Source of the DNA: ATZT02 sp038145175
Lineage (GTDB): Bacteria; Actinomycetota; Actinomycetes; S36-B12; UBA5976
Direction of reading: 5' to 3'
NCBI GenBank assembly: GCA_038145175.1
Contig: JAYQPE010000001.1
Location: forward strand, 124,001-188,000
DNA length: 64,000 nt
Of the stretch, positions 35,780 through 43,665 are shown piece by piece; the stretch's first letter is position 1, and each line of letters begins with the position of its first letter. Both the position numbers and the translations under genes were made by a program. The notes under the pieces are model-generated. The model was not told the origin of the DNA. It did not search any database and saw nothing but the letters and a program-made list of their open reading frames with translations.

Positions 35780-36637
35780 ATGAACAAACCAGAAGTTTTA
35801 ATAGTCACTGGAATGTCTGGTGCAGGTCGTTCCACAGCTGCCAAAGCGTTAGAAGATTTAGGTTGGTTTGTAATTGATAATTTACCTCCTTCTGTTTTAT
35901 TAGATGCATTAAAAGATGTGCAGAGTCAAGGAGTGGCAAGCCATATAGCTGTTGTAGTAGATGTGCGAGGGGGAAAACTATTTTCAACTTTGAATAATTC
36001 CTTGGAAAAAGTTAAACAGGAAGATTGGCAAATAAGGTTTCTATTTTTAGATGCGTCAGATTTAGCATTAGTTAGAAGATTTGAAGGAAGTAGAAGACCA
36101 CATCCGCTTCAGGGTGAGGGAAGGGTTTTAGACGGTTTGCAAAAAGAGCGAGAACTCTTAGGAGATTTAAGAGCAAATGCAGATGTTGTTATTGACACTT
36201 CCGATATGTCGACACCAGGACTTAGAACAATTATCGAGAAGACTTTTGAAAGTGATGTAGAAACTTTTCAAGTTACAGTATTATCTTTTGGTTATAAATA
36301 CGGCATACCAATTGATGCAGACTTTGTTTTTGACGCAAGATTTTTATTCAACCCATTTTGGAAAGAAGACTTAAAAAAATTAACTGGCTTAGATCAACCT
36401 GTCAAAGACTTTGTATTGAGCCAAGAAGGTGCTGTTGAGTTTGGTGAAAACATTGTTCAACTCATCAACCACACAAAAGCTGGCTACATTCGTGAGGGTA
36501 AGAAATATGTCACAGTTGCAATTGGTTGCACGGGTGGAAAACATAGAAGTGTTTGTTTAAGTGAAGAAGTTTCTAAAAAATTAACTAAACATGGTGCCAA
36601 AGTAAGAGTTGTGCACAGAGATTTAGGGAAAGAATAA
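35780..36637 (+). CDS. rapZ: RapZ/YvcJ family nucleotide-binding protein
   Basis: P-loop NTPase of 285 aa. The Walker A is GMSGAGRST (11-19) with Arg at the usual Lys, the form normal in Actinobacteria. Conserved segments are FVIDNLPPS, RRPHPLQGEGR, VLSFGYKYGIPIDADFVFDARFLFNP and the C-terminal GCTGGKHRSV. In Proteobacteria RapZ controls glucosamine-6-phosphate synthase through small RNAs; the actinobacterial role is unclear. The normally intervening yvcK is missing before whiA. Confidence 0.94.
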   Translation: MNKPEVLIVTGMSGAGRSTAAKALEDLGWFVIDNLPPSVLLDALKDVQSQGVASHIAVVVDVRGGKLFSTLNNSLEKVKQEDWQIRFLFLDASDLALVRRFEGSRRPHPLQGEGRVLDGLQKERELLGDLRANADVVIDTSDMSTPGLRTIIEKTFESDVETFQVTVLSFGYKYGIPIDADFVFDARFLFNPFWKEDLKKLTGLDQPVKDFVLSQEGAVEFGENIVQLINHTKAGYIREGKKYVTVAIGCTGGKHRSVCLSEEVSKKLTKHGAKVRVVHRDLGKE

Positions 36638-36639
36638 AA

Positions 36640-36665
36640 GTTACTCATGTTACTCATGTGACATG
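36640..36665 (+). repeat. Tandem 9-bp repeat and palindrome between rapZ and whiA
   Basis: GTTACTCAT occurs twice back to back (36640-36648, 36649-36657), followed by a diverged third unit GTGACATGA. The last part forms the perfect odd palindrome CATGTGACATG (36655-36665). It lies in the 100-bp gap upstream of whiA and could be a protein-binding site. Confidence 0.4.
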
Positions 36666-36701
36666 ATTTAAGTTACAAAATCAAAGATTTCTAAAAACAA
36701 T

Positions 36702-36729
36702 CTGACACGCCGTAAAACTTGTGTAAAGA
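36702..36729 (+). promoter_or_regulatory. Putative whiA promoter with GACAC motif
   Basis: CTGACA (36702-36707), a 16-nt spacer and TAAAGA (36724-36729) resemble a housekeeping promoter; transcription would start at or just before the ATG. GACAC (36704-36708) overlaps the -35. GACAC is the reported core of WhiA target sites in Streptomyces, where whiA is autoregulated. Confidence 0.4.
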
Positions 36730-36737
36730 TATAAGTT

Positions 36738-37718
36738 ATGGCAATGACAGCGGCAGTAAAAGATGAATTAGCACGAGTTGAATTAAATAAAAGTTGTTGT
36801 CGAAAAGCCGAAGTTTCAGCTCTTTTAAGATTTGCTGGTGGTCTTCATTTAGTAGCTGGTCAAATTGTGGTAGAAGCAGAATTAGATGCTGGCCAAATTG
36901 CGAGAAGACTACGTAAAGACATTATTGAACTTTATGGACACGATGCTGAGATGTCAGTGTTGCAAGGTTCTGGAATCAGAAAAGGTGCCCGTTACGTGGT
37001 TCGCGTTGTGCAGGGTGGAGATGTCTTAGCTAAACAAACTGGATTAATAGATGCAGCAGGAAGACCAATTAGGGGTTTACCTCCATCTGTAGTAGGCGGT
37101 GGAATATGTGATGCCGAATCAGCGTGGCGTGGAGCATTTTTAGCTCATGGATCTTTAACAGAACCAGGAAGATCAAGTGCTTTAGAAATTACCGCACCAG
37201 GTCCAGAAGCAGCACTTGCTTTAGTTGGCGCAGCCAGAAGATTAGACGTTGTCGCAAAAGCAAGAGAAGTAAGAGGTGTAGATCGAGTTGTTATTAGAGA
37301 TGGTGATGCAATTGGATCACTTCTAACTCGACTTGGAGCTCACGATGCAGTTATTGCTTGGGAAGAAAGACGCATGCGTCGAGAAGTTAGAGCAACTGCA
37401 AATCGATTAGCGAATTTTGATGATGCCAATTTAAGAAGAAGTGCGCAAGCTGCAGTGGCAGCGGGTGCAAGAGTTTTAAGAGCTATGGAAATTTTAGGAG
37501 ATGAAATTCCAGATCACTTAAAAGCAGCTGGCCAACTTCGCATCACTCATAAGCAAGCAAGTTTAGAAGAACTTGGTTCTTTATCCGATCCACCTCTAAC
37601 AAAGGATGCAATCGCGGGAAGAATCAGAAGATTATTAGCAATGGCAGATAAGCGTGCAACGGAGTTAGGAATTCCAACTACAGAAGCCTCTCTCACACCA
37701 GAAATGCTCGAAGGGTAG
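36738..37718 (+). CDS. whiA: WhiA family DNA-binding regulator
   Basis: 326 aa with the N-terminal LAGLIDADG-derived domain (FAGGLHLVAGQIVVEAEL; AWRGAFLAHGSL) and the C-terminal helix-turn-helix (LRITHKQASLEELGSLSDPPLTKDAIAGRIRRLL). In Streptomyces WhiA acts with WhiB on cell-division and sporulation genes; in non-sporulating bacteria it influences division and chromosome segregation. The gene is visibly richer in G+C than its neighbours (up to about half in places), explained by a conserved Ala/Arg/Gly-rich protein. It has its own 100-bp upstream region and is followed by a hairpin. Confidence 0.96.
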   Translation: MAMTAAVKDELARVELNKSCCRKAEVSALLRFAGGLHLVAGQIVVEAELDAGQIARRLRKDIIELYGHDAEMSVLQGSGIRKGARYVVRVVQGGDVLAKQTGLIDAAGRPIRGLPPSVVGGGICDAESAWRGAFLAHGSLTEPGRSSALEITAPGPEAALALVGAARRLDVVAKAREVRGVDRVVIRDGDAIGSLLTRLGAHDAVIAWEERRMRREVRATANRLANFDDANLRRSAQAAVAAGARVLRAMEILGDEIPDHLKAAGQLRITHKQASLEELGSLSDPPLTKDAIAGRIRRLLAMADKRATELGIPTTEASLTPEMLEG

Positions 37719-37724
37719 AATTAG

Positions 37725-37744
37725 TTTTGGCAATGACGCCAAAA
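37725..37744 (+). promoter_or_regulatory. Perfect palindrome between whiA and gap (operator or terminator)
   Basis: Arms TTTTGGC (37725-37731) and GCCAAAA (37738-37744) around a 6-nt centre. No T-tract follows, so it is a poor terminator for whiA. It overlaps a possible gap -35 (TTGGCA, 37727-37732) that is 17 nt from TAAAAC (37750-37755). A repressor site for the glycolytic operon is a good alternative. Confidence 0.45.
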
Positions 37745-37793
37745 TGTAATAAAACTCAATAAAAACTATTAAAATTCTGGAGTTGATAAAAAA

Positions 37794-38843
37794 GTGGCAA
37801 TTCGTGTTGGAATCAACGGTTTTGGTCGTATTGGTAGAAACTACTTAAGAGTTATTCAAGATAGAAAAGGCAAAGTTGCAGAAGGTGCTTTAGCTCAAAT
37901 AATTAAAACTAATGAACCAATCGAAGTTGTTGCAGTTAATGATTTAACTGATGTTAAAACATCAGCTCACTTACTTAAATATGACTCAACTTTAGGAAGA
38001 TTTCCAGGGGATGTTAAAACTGAAGGAAACTCAATTTTTGTTGATAATAAAGAAATAAAGATTACTTCCCATAGAGATCCAGCAGAAATTCCTTGGGGAG
38101 AATTCGGAGTAGATCTTGTTATTGAATCTACTGGAGTATTTACAGATGCTGAAAAAGCAAAATCTCATTTAAAGTCCGGTCCTAAAAAAGTATTAATTTC
38201 TGCTCCTGCCAAAGGTGAAGACATCACAATAGTTTTAGGTGTAAATCATGAAGCACTAGATCATGCAAAACATATTGTGATCAGCAATGCTTCTTGCACG
38301 ACAAATTGCCTAGGACCAATGGCAAAAGTTATTCATGACACTTTTGGCATTGAATCAGGATTAATGACCACAATTCATGCCTACACAAATGATCAATCAA
38401 CTCTTGACATGCCACATAAAGATTTAAGAAGGGCAAGAGCGGCTGCAATAAATATGATTCCTACAACAACAGGAGCAGCAAAAGCTATTGGTTTAGTTCT
38501 TCCAGAGTTAAAAGGAAAACTTGATGGATATGCAATGCGAGTACCAACTCCTGTTGGGTCTGCTACAGATTTAACAGTGCAATTAAAAAAGACTTCAACT
38601 GTGCAAGATATTAATCAAGCACTTAAGAGTGCAGCTGAAACTTACTTGAAAGGAATCCTTTCATATTCTGAAGATCCACTGGTTTCAACAGACATAGTTC
38701 ATGATCCACACTCATGCATTATCGATGGACAACTAACTTCAGTTTCTGGAAGTGTGGCAAAAGTTGTTGGTTGGTATGACAACGAATGGGGATATTCAAG
38801 TCGTCTGGTTGATTTAACTCAACTTGTTGGCTCAAATCTCTAA
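37794..38843 (+). CDS. gap: Glyceraldehyde-3-phosphate dehydrogenase, type I
   Basis: NAD-dependent glycolytic enzyme of 349 aa. The Rossmann start is GINGFGRIGR (6-15), the catalytic Cys is C158 in SNASCTTNC, and the catalytic region continues TTIHAYTNDQ and RRARAAAINMIPTTTGAAKA. It has the roughly 10-residue N-terminal insertion seen in actinobacterial Gap. The start is GTG after GGAG at 11 nt. It leads gap-pgk-tpiA-secG-rbpA; 6 bp separate it from pgk. Confidence 0.97.
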   Translation: MAIRVGINGFGRIGRNYLRVIQDRKGKVAEGALAQIIKTNEPIEVVAVNDLTDVKTSAHLLKYDSTLGRFPGDVKTEGNSIFVDNKEIKITSHRDPAEIPWGEFGVDLVIESTGVFTDAEKAKSHLKSGPKKVLISAPAKGEDITIVLGVNHEALDHAKHIVISNASCTTNCLGPMAKVIHDTFGIESGLMTTIHAYTNDQSTLDMPHKDLRRARAAAINMIPTTTGAAKAIGLVLPELKGKLDGYAMRVPTPVGSATDLTVQLKKTSTVQDINQALKSAAETYLKGILSYSEDPLVSTDIVHDPHSCIIDGQLTSVSGSVAKVVGWYDNEWGYSSRLVDLTQLVGSNL

Positions 38844-38849
38844 TTTTTA

Positions 38850-40055
38850 ATGAAACAATTAGAGCAAATAGAATTAACTAATCAGCGCGTATTATTACGC
38901 GCTGATTTAAATGCACCCTTAAAAGTTGATTCAAATGGGCAAATGCAAATCACTGATGATGGTCGACTAAAGGCAAGTGTTACAACAATTGAATTACTAA
39001 TCAAAAAAAATGCAAAAATAATTATTTTGGCCCATTTAGGAAGACCAAAAGGGGAAAGAAAACCAGAATTATCATTAAAGCCAATTGCCAATAGACTTAG
39101 TGAATTATTAAACAAACCCATTGCATTTATTGAAAATTTAAATGATCCTGAATTAATGACTAAAATTGGTTCATTAAATCCAGGTGAAATCTTGATGCTT
39201 GAAAACATCAGATATGAAAAAGATGAAACGAGCAAAGTTCAAACAGAACGAAATAGATTAGCGCAAAAATTAGCGCAATTAGGTGACTTTTTTGTCATTG
39301 ATGGATTTGGAGTAGTTCATAGAGAACAAGCATCAGTTACAGATATTGCAAGACTTCTTCCAAGTGCACCAGGAAAACTTGTTGAGGCAGAACAAAAAGC
39401 TTTCGACAAAGTGCTTAAAAATCCTGAAAGACCTTACGTTGTCGTTTTAGGTGGATCAAAAGTAAGCGACAAATTAGGAGTTATTAACAATTTAATTAAT
39501 AAAGTCGATTTACTTTTAGTTGGTGGAGGAATGGCCTTTACATTTTTAAAAGCCCAAGGCTTAGAAGTTGGCCAATCTTTGCTAGAAATAGACAGACTTG
39601 ATGAAGTAAATAAGTTAATGAATCTTGCTAAAGAAAAAAATGTCGAAATCGTATTGCCTGTTGATGTAGTAACTTCTAAAGAATTGGATGGATCTAGTGA
39701 AGTAAAAACTGTTGAAGTAACAAATATTCCAGTGGATGAAAAAGGATTAGATATTGGACCTAAAACTATTGAATTGTTTAAGACCAAATTGAATCAAGCT
39801 AAAACTGTTGTGTGGAATGGCCCTATGGGTGTATTTGAGGTTAAGCAATTTTCAAATGGAACTAAAGAAATAGCGCAAAAAATTTCCGATTTGAGCGCCT
39901 ACACAGTTGTCGGGGGAGGTGATTCTGCTGCCGCAATAAGATTGTTAGGTCTAGATGAATCGAAATTTGATCACATCTCTACTGGTGGTGGAGCATCACT
40001 TGAACTTTTAGAGGGCAAAGAATTACCTGGATTGAAAGTATTGGAGGAAGTTTAA
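38850..40055 (+). CDS. pgk: Phosphoglycerate kinase
   Basis: Glycolytic ATP-forming kinase, 401 aa, monomeric two-domain form. Motifs: RVLLRADLNAPL near the N-terminus, HLGRPKGE, the ADP-binding VVLGGSKVSDK, VWNGPMGVFE and GGGDSAAAI, and STGGGASLELLEGKELPGL at the end. It is complete. tpiA follows after 1 bp. Confidence 0.97.
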   Translation: MKQLEQIELTNQRVLLRADLNAPLKVDSNGQMQITDDGRLKASVTTIELLIKKNAKIIILAHLGRPKGERKPELSLKPIANRLSELLNKPIAFIENLNDPELMTKIGSLNPGEILMLENIRYEKDETSKVQTERNRLAQKLAQLGDFFVIDGFGVVHREQASVTDIARLLPSAPGKLVEAEQKAFDKVLKNPERPYVVVLGGSKVSDKLGVINNLINKVDLLLVGGGMAFTFLKAQGLEVGQSLLEIDRLDEVNKLMNLAKEKNVEIVLPVDVVTSKELDGSSEVKTVEVTNIPVDEKGLDIGPKTIELFKTKLNQAKTVVWNGPMGVFEVKQFSNGTKEIAQKISDLSAYTVVGGGDSAAAIRLLGLDESKFDHISTGGGASLELLEGKELPGLKVLEEV

Positions 40056-40056
40056 A

Positions 40057-40842
40057 TTGACTACTGAAGGTAGAAAACCAGTTATGGCTGGTAACTGGAA
40101 AATGAATTTAAATCATTTAGAGTCAATTGCTTATGTGAACAAATTAGGTTTCTCATTAACAGATGCTGATTATGAAAGAACTGAAGTGGTGATTTTTCCA
40201 CCATTTGTTGATTTAAGATCTGTTCAAACCGTAGTTGATGCAGATCATCTAAGACTTACTTATGGGGCACAAGATATGAGCGCTCATGACTCTGGTGCTT
40301 ACACCGGTGAGATAAGTGGACCTATGCTAAACAAATTGAAAGTTAAATATGCATTAATTGGTCATAGTGAAAGACGTGCTTATCACAATGAAACAGATGA
40401 ATTAGTTAATTCAAAAGTTAAAGCTGCGATCAAACACGATTTAACACCAATGATTGCTGTGGGTGAAACCTTAGAAATTAGACAATCTGGAAATGCAGTT
40501 GAACACACTTTGAACCAACTTCAAATTGCTTTAAAAGAAATAAGAGCAAACTACATTCCACAAATTGTTATAGCTTATGAACCAGTCTGGGCAATTGGCA
40601 CAGGAGAAGTTGCTACTCCCGAAGATGCTCAAGAGATGTCCAAATCAATACGTGAAAAAGTAGCCAAACTTTATTCAGATGAAGCTGCAGAAAAAATAAG
40701 AATTCTTTATGGAGGATCTGTAAAACCTGGAAACATTAAAGCCATCATGGAGCAACCCGACGTTGATGGAGCACTTGTTGGAGGAGCAGCTTTGGACCCT
40801 GAAGAATTTTTACGAATCATTAGGTGGCCAGATCAGCCTTAA
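40057..40842 (+). CDS. tpiA: Triosephosphate isomerase
   Basis: TIM-barrel isomerase of 261 aa interconverting DHAP and glyceraldehyde-3-phosphate. Catalytic residues are Lys15 (GNWKMN), His103 (IGHSERR) and Glu175 (AYEPVWAIGTG). The phosphate loop is LYGGSVKPGN and the end is VGGAALDPEEF. The start is TTG after GGAGGAAG, located at the end of pgk. Confidence 0.97.
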   Translation: MTTEGRKPVMAGNWKMNLNHLESIAYVNKLGFSLTDADYERTEVVIFPPFVDLRSVQTVVDADHLRLTYGAQDMSAHDSGAYTGEISGPMLNKLKVKYALIGHSERRAYHNETDELVNSKVKAAIKHDLTPMIAVGETLEIRQSGNAVEHTLNQLQIALKEIRANYIPQIVIAYEPVWAIGTGEVATPEDAQEMSKSIREKVAKLYSDEAAEKIRILYGGSVKPGNIKAIMEQPDVDGALVGGAALDPEEFLRIIRWPDQP

Positions 40843-40923
40843 ATTGTGGGACTCGCATAAGCCCCATCATTTAAAGTAAATAGTTTTGTTTTATTCTAGA
40901 AGCAATCAAAGGAAGAAATCTCT

Positions 40924-41163
40924 GTGACAATAATTAGTTGGACATTAGGAACAATATTAGTTATTTCAAATCTATTGTTAATTCTTTTAGTTTTATTGCA
41001 TAGAGGACGTGGTGGTGGTCTGTCAGATTTATTTGGTGGAGGATTTAGTTCATCTCTGGGTGGTTCATCTTTAGCTGAAAGAAATTTAGATAGATTTACA
41101 ATTGCGATTGCAATAATTTGGGCAGCAAGTGTAATTGGTTTAGGTTTAGTTTTAAGCGCGTAA
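40924..41163 (+). CDS. secG: Preprotein translocase subunit SecG
   Basis: 79 aa with two hydrophobic helices (about 4-26 and 57-77) and a glycine-rich cytoplasmic loop (HRGRGGGLSDLFGGGFSSSLGGSS), the standard SecG layout. It assists SecYE in protein export. The start is GTG after AGGAAG. A TATTCT box at 40892-40897 may give it its own promoter in addition to readthrough from tpiA. It is next to tpiA as in many Actinobacteria. Confidence 0.9.
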   Translation: MTIISWTLGTILVISNLLLILLVLLHRGRGGGLSDLFGGGFSSSLGGSSLAERNLDRFTIAIAIIWAASVIGLGLVLSA

Positions 41164-41179
41164 TTAAAAGGAGAAATAA

Positions 41180-41518
41180 ATGGCAACTGGTGGTAGCGCA
41201 ATACGAGGAAGTCGCGTTGGTGCAGGCCCAATGGGTGAAGCAGAACGCGGAGATGCAGCACCACGAGTTCGTTTATCTTTTTATTGTGCGCATGGCCATG
41301 AAAGTAGACCTGCCTTTGCAGTGGATGCGCCAATTCCTGATGAATGGGATTGTCCAAGATGTGGTTGGCCAGCTGGCAGAGATCAAGATAATCCACCACA
41401 ACCTACAAAAAATGAACCTTACAAAACTCATCTTGCATATGTTAAAGAAAGAAGAGATGACAAAGATGGGGATGCAATTTTGGCAGAAGCTATTGAAAAA
41501 TTACGAGGCGATCGTTAA
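41180..41518 (+). CDS. rbpA: RNA polymerase-binding protein RbpA
   Basis: Actinobacteria-specific factor of 112 aa that binds RNA polymerase and the principal sigma factor to help open promoters. It has the basic N-terminal tail (GSAIRGSRVGAG), a core with zinc ligands C36, H40, C58 and C61 (CAHGH and CPRCGW) and a C-terminal sigma-interaction helix (YKTHLAYVKERR). The ribosome site AAAAGGAGA is strong. G+C is higher than in its neighbours. Its stop shares TTAA (41515-41518) with the convergent tkt. Confidence 0.93.
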   Translation: MATGGSAIRGSRVGAGPMGEAERGDAAPRVRLSFYCAHGHESRPAFAVDAPIPDEWDCPRCGWPAGRDQDNPPQPTKNEPYKTHLAYVKERRDDKDGDAILAEAIEKLRGDR

Positions 41519-43554
41519 TTAATTAATTTTTTTGCAGTTGCAACAATATTTTCTACTGTTATTCCGTATTCTTTAAATAAAATATCTGGTTTTGAACTTG
41601 CCCCATAATGATCCAGTCCAATTACTGCACCTTCTGTTCCAACAAATCGATACCAACCGATAGTTGAACCTGCCTCGATCGCGATTCTTTTCTTTAGATT
41701 TTCTGGTAGTACTTCATTTTGATACTTGTGGTCTTGATCTAAAAACCATTCCACGCACGGCATTGAAACAACTCTTGTTGAAACATTTTCATCTTCAAGT
41801 TGTTTTTGAGCATCTAGAGCCATTTGAACTTCAGAGCCAGTAGCAATAAGTATTACTTCAGGTTTTGAATTTTTAGCATCACTTAAAATGTATGCACCTT
41901 TGGATGTCCCCAATTCTGAAGCATAAATTTTTCTATCAAGGGTTGGAATGTTTTGTCTAGTCAAAACAATTCCTGCAGGTTTTCTATCCTTTATTATTTT
42001 TAGCCACGCTTGACTTACTTCATTAGCATCGCAAGGTCTGACCACATTAAATCCAGGAATCGATCGCAAGGACCATAATTGCTCAATTGGTTGATGAGTT
42101 GGACCATCTTCTCCTAAACCAATTGAGTCATGTGACCAAACATAAATAACAGGTAATTGCATCAGACTTGCAAGTCTTATTGCTGGTTTTTGGTAGTCAC
42201 TAAAAATTAAGAATGTTGCTCCAAATGGTCTTACAAATCCATACAATGCTAAACCGTTCATTATTGAAGCCATTGCGTGTTCTCTGATTCCAAAGTGAAG
42301 ATATTTACCACCAATTGATGAATTTGAAATGTTTAATTCAGGCTTTTGCATAATCAAAGCGTTTTTTAAAGCAACACCATTGCTTTCTGCAAGATCTGCA
42401 GATCCTCCAATTAATTCAATCATTTTTTCTGAAAAAAAGTTTAGAACTGTTCCACCACTTTTTCTACTAGCAATACTTGATCCTGTTTCAAACTTTGGTA
42501 AGCCTTGTTCTAAATCTTTTGGTAGTTCTTGAGATTGGAGACGGTGAAATTCCTTACTTAACTCAGGATTTTTTGAAGACCATTCTTCGAAGTGTTCTAA
42601 CCAATTTTTGTATTTTTCTTCACCATTTTGCACAACTGATCGAGTGTAATCTAAAACTTCTTTAGAAACTGTGAAAGTTTCTGTGGGATTGAAATCTAAA
42701 GATTCTTTGGTAAGTATTACTTCATCTTTTCCAAGTGGAGCACCATGAGATGCGGCGGTATTTTGTGCATTTGGAGATGGCCAAGCAATGATGGTCTTAA
42801 GTCTAATAAAACTTGGTTTATCAGATTTCTTAGATTTTTCAATCGCATCAATAAGTTTTTGTATCGATACATTTCCAGATGAATCTAACTCAACTAAATG
42901 AGTGTCCCATCCATAAGCTTGATATCTTTTCTCAACATCTTCTGTAAAAGCTAAATTGGTTTGACCATCAATACTTATTTTGTTGTCATCATAAATTACT
43001 ATCAAATTTGATAAATTTAAATGCCCAGCAATACTAGAAGCTTCTGATGTGACACCTTCTTGTAAATCTCCATCACTTGCAATTACATAAATGTAGTTGT
43101 CAAATATACTTTGATTTTTAGCAGTTTTTGAATCGAAATAATTTCTCCAATATCTTGAGGCAATTGCCATTCCGACCGCAGATGATAATCCTTGACCTAA
43201 AGGCCCGGTTGTCATTTCAACTCCATTTGTGTGACCAAATTCAGGATGACCGGGAGTTAGGCTGTTATGTTGTCTAAAGTTTTTTAGATCTTCAATTTCT
43301 AATCCATATCCAGTTAAATAAAGTTGTGAATAAAGCAACATGCTGGCATGTCCGCAAGAAAGAATAAAACGATCTCTAGCAAACCAATCAGAATTTTTAG
43401 GGGAATGATTCATAACTTTTTGAAACAACAAATGGGCAACAGGTGCTAATGCCATAGCAGTTCCAGGATGGCCATGGCCAGCATTTTCTACTGCATCCAT
43501 TGCTAAGACTCTTGCAGTATTTGTAGATTTTGTATCTAACTCAGTCCAATTCAA
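41515..43554 (-). CDS. tkt: Transketolase
   Basis: Thiamine-diphosphate enzyme of the non-oxidative pentose phosphate pathway. ThDP binding is shown by the GDGDLQEG-type segment (ASDGDLQEGVTSEASS) and the following YDDNKISIDGQT; GHPGTAMALAPVAHLL and FGIREHAMASIMNGLALYG are also typical. The longest frame starts at GTG 43632 (705 aa), but its first 26 residues have no counterpart I recognise and no ribosome site. TTG 43554 is preceded by AAAGGA at 9 nt and gives NWTELDTKSTNTARVLAMDAV, close to the usual N-terminus (679 aa), so I prefer it. Converges with rbpA. Confidence 0.95.
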   Translation of the reverse strand: MNWTELDTKSTNTARVLAMDAVENAGHGHPGTAMALAPVAHLLFQKVMNHSPKNSDWFARDRFILSCGHASMLLYSQLYLTGYGLEIEDLKNFRQHNSLTPGHPEFGHTNGVEMTTGPLGQGLSSAVGMAIASRYWRNYFDSKTAKNQSIFDNYIYVIASDGDLQEGVTSEASSIAGHLNLSNLIVIYDDNKISIDGQTNLAFTEDVEKRYQAYGWDTHLVELDSSGNVSIQKLIDAIEKSKKSDKPSFIRLKTIIAWPSPNAQNTAASHGAPLGKDEVILTKESLDFNPTETFTVSKEVLDYTRSVVQNGEEKYKNWLEHFEEWSSKNPELSKEFHRLQSQELPKDLEQGLPKFETGSSIASRKSGGTVLNFFSEKMIELIGGSADLAESNGVALKNALIMQKPELNISNSSIGGKYLHFGIREHAMASIMNGLALYGFVRPFGATFLIFSDYQKPAIRLASLMQLPVIYVWSHDSIGLGEDGPTHQPIEQLWSLRSIPGFNVVRPCDANEVSQAWLKIIKDRKPAGIVLTRQNIPTLDRKIYASELGTSKGAYILSDAKNSKPEVILIATGSEVQMALDAQKQLEDENVSTRVVSMPCVEWFLDQDHKYQNEVLPENLKKRIAIEAGSTIGWYRFVGTEGAVIGLDHYGASSKPDILFKEYGITVENIVATAKKLIN

Positions 43555-43665
43555 AATTTGAAGTCCTTTTATTCGATTGCGCTCTAGTGAATAGCCTAAT
43601 GAGTCAGTAATCACACTATCCAACAAACTCACCGAATTAACTATTCAGGTAACGTAAGTTAGGTC

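Noticed and set aside
38882..39235. 117-codon minus-strand frames inside pgk (also 39434-39787)
   Set aside because: Serine/Phe-rich antisense shadows, common opposite Lys/Glu-rich AT-biased genes.
40843..40923. GGG/CCC pairing after tpiA as a terminator
   Set aside because: Only three to four pairs with a ten-base loop and no T-tract; secG is probably co-transcribed.
40896..41399. 167-codon open frame on the minus strand opposite secG and rbpA
   Set aside because: It is antisense to two well-supported genes with ribosome sites, has odd His/Pro/Leu-rich composition and no recognisable domain.
41118..41522. 134-codon forward frame across secG/rbpA
   Set aside because: Frame-shifted shadow of rbpA; Met/Val/His-rich and without a family match.
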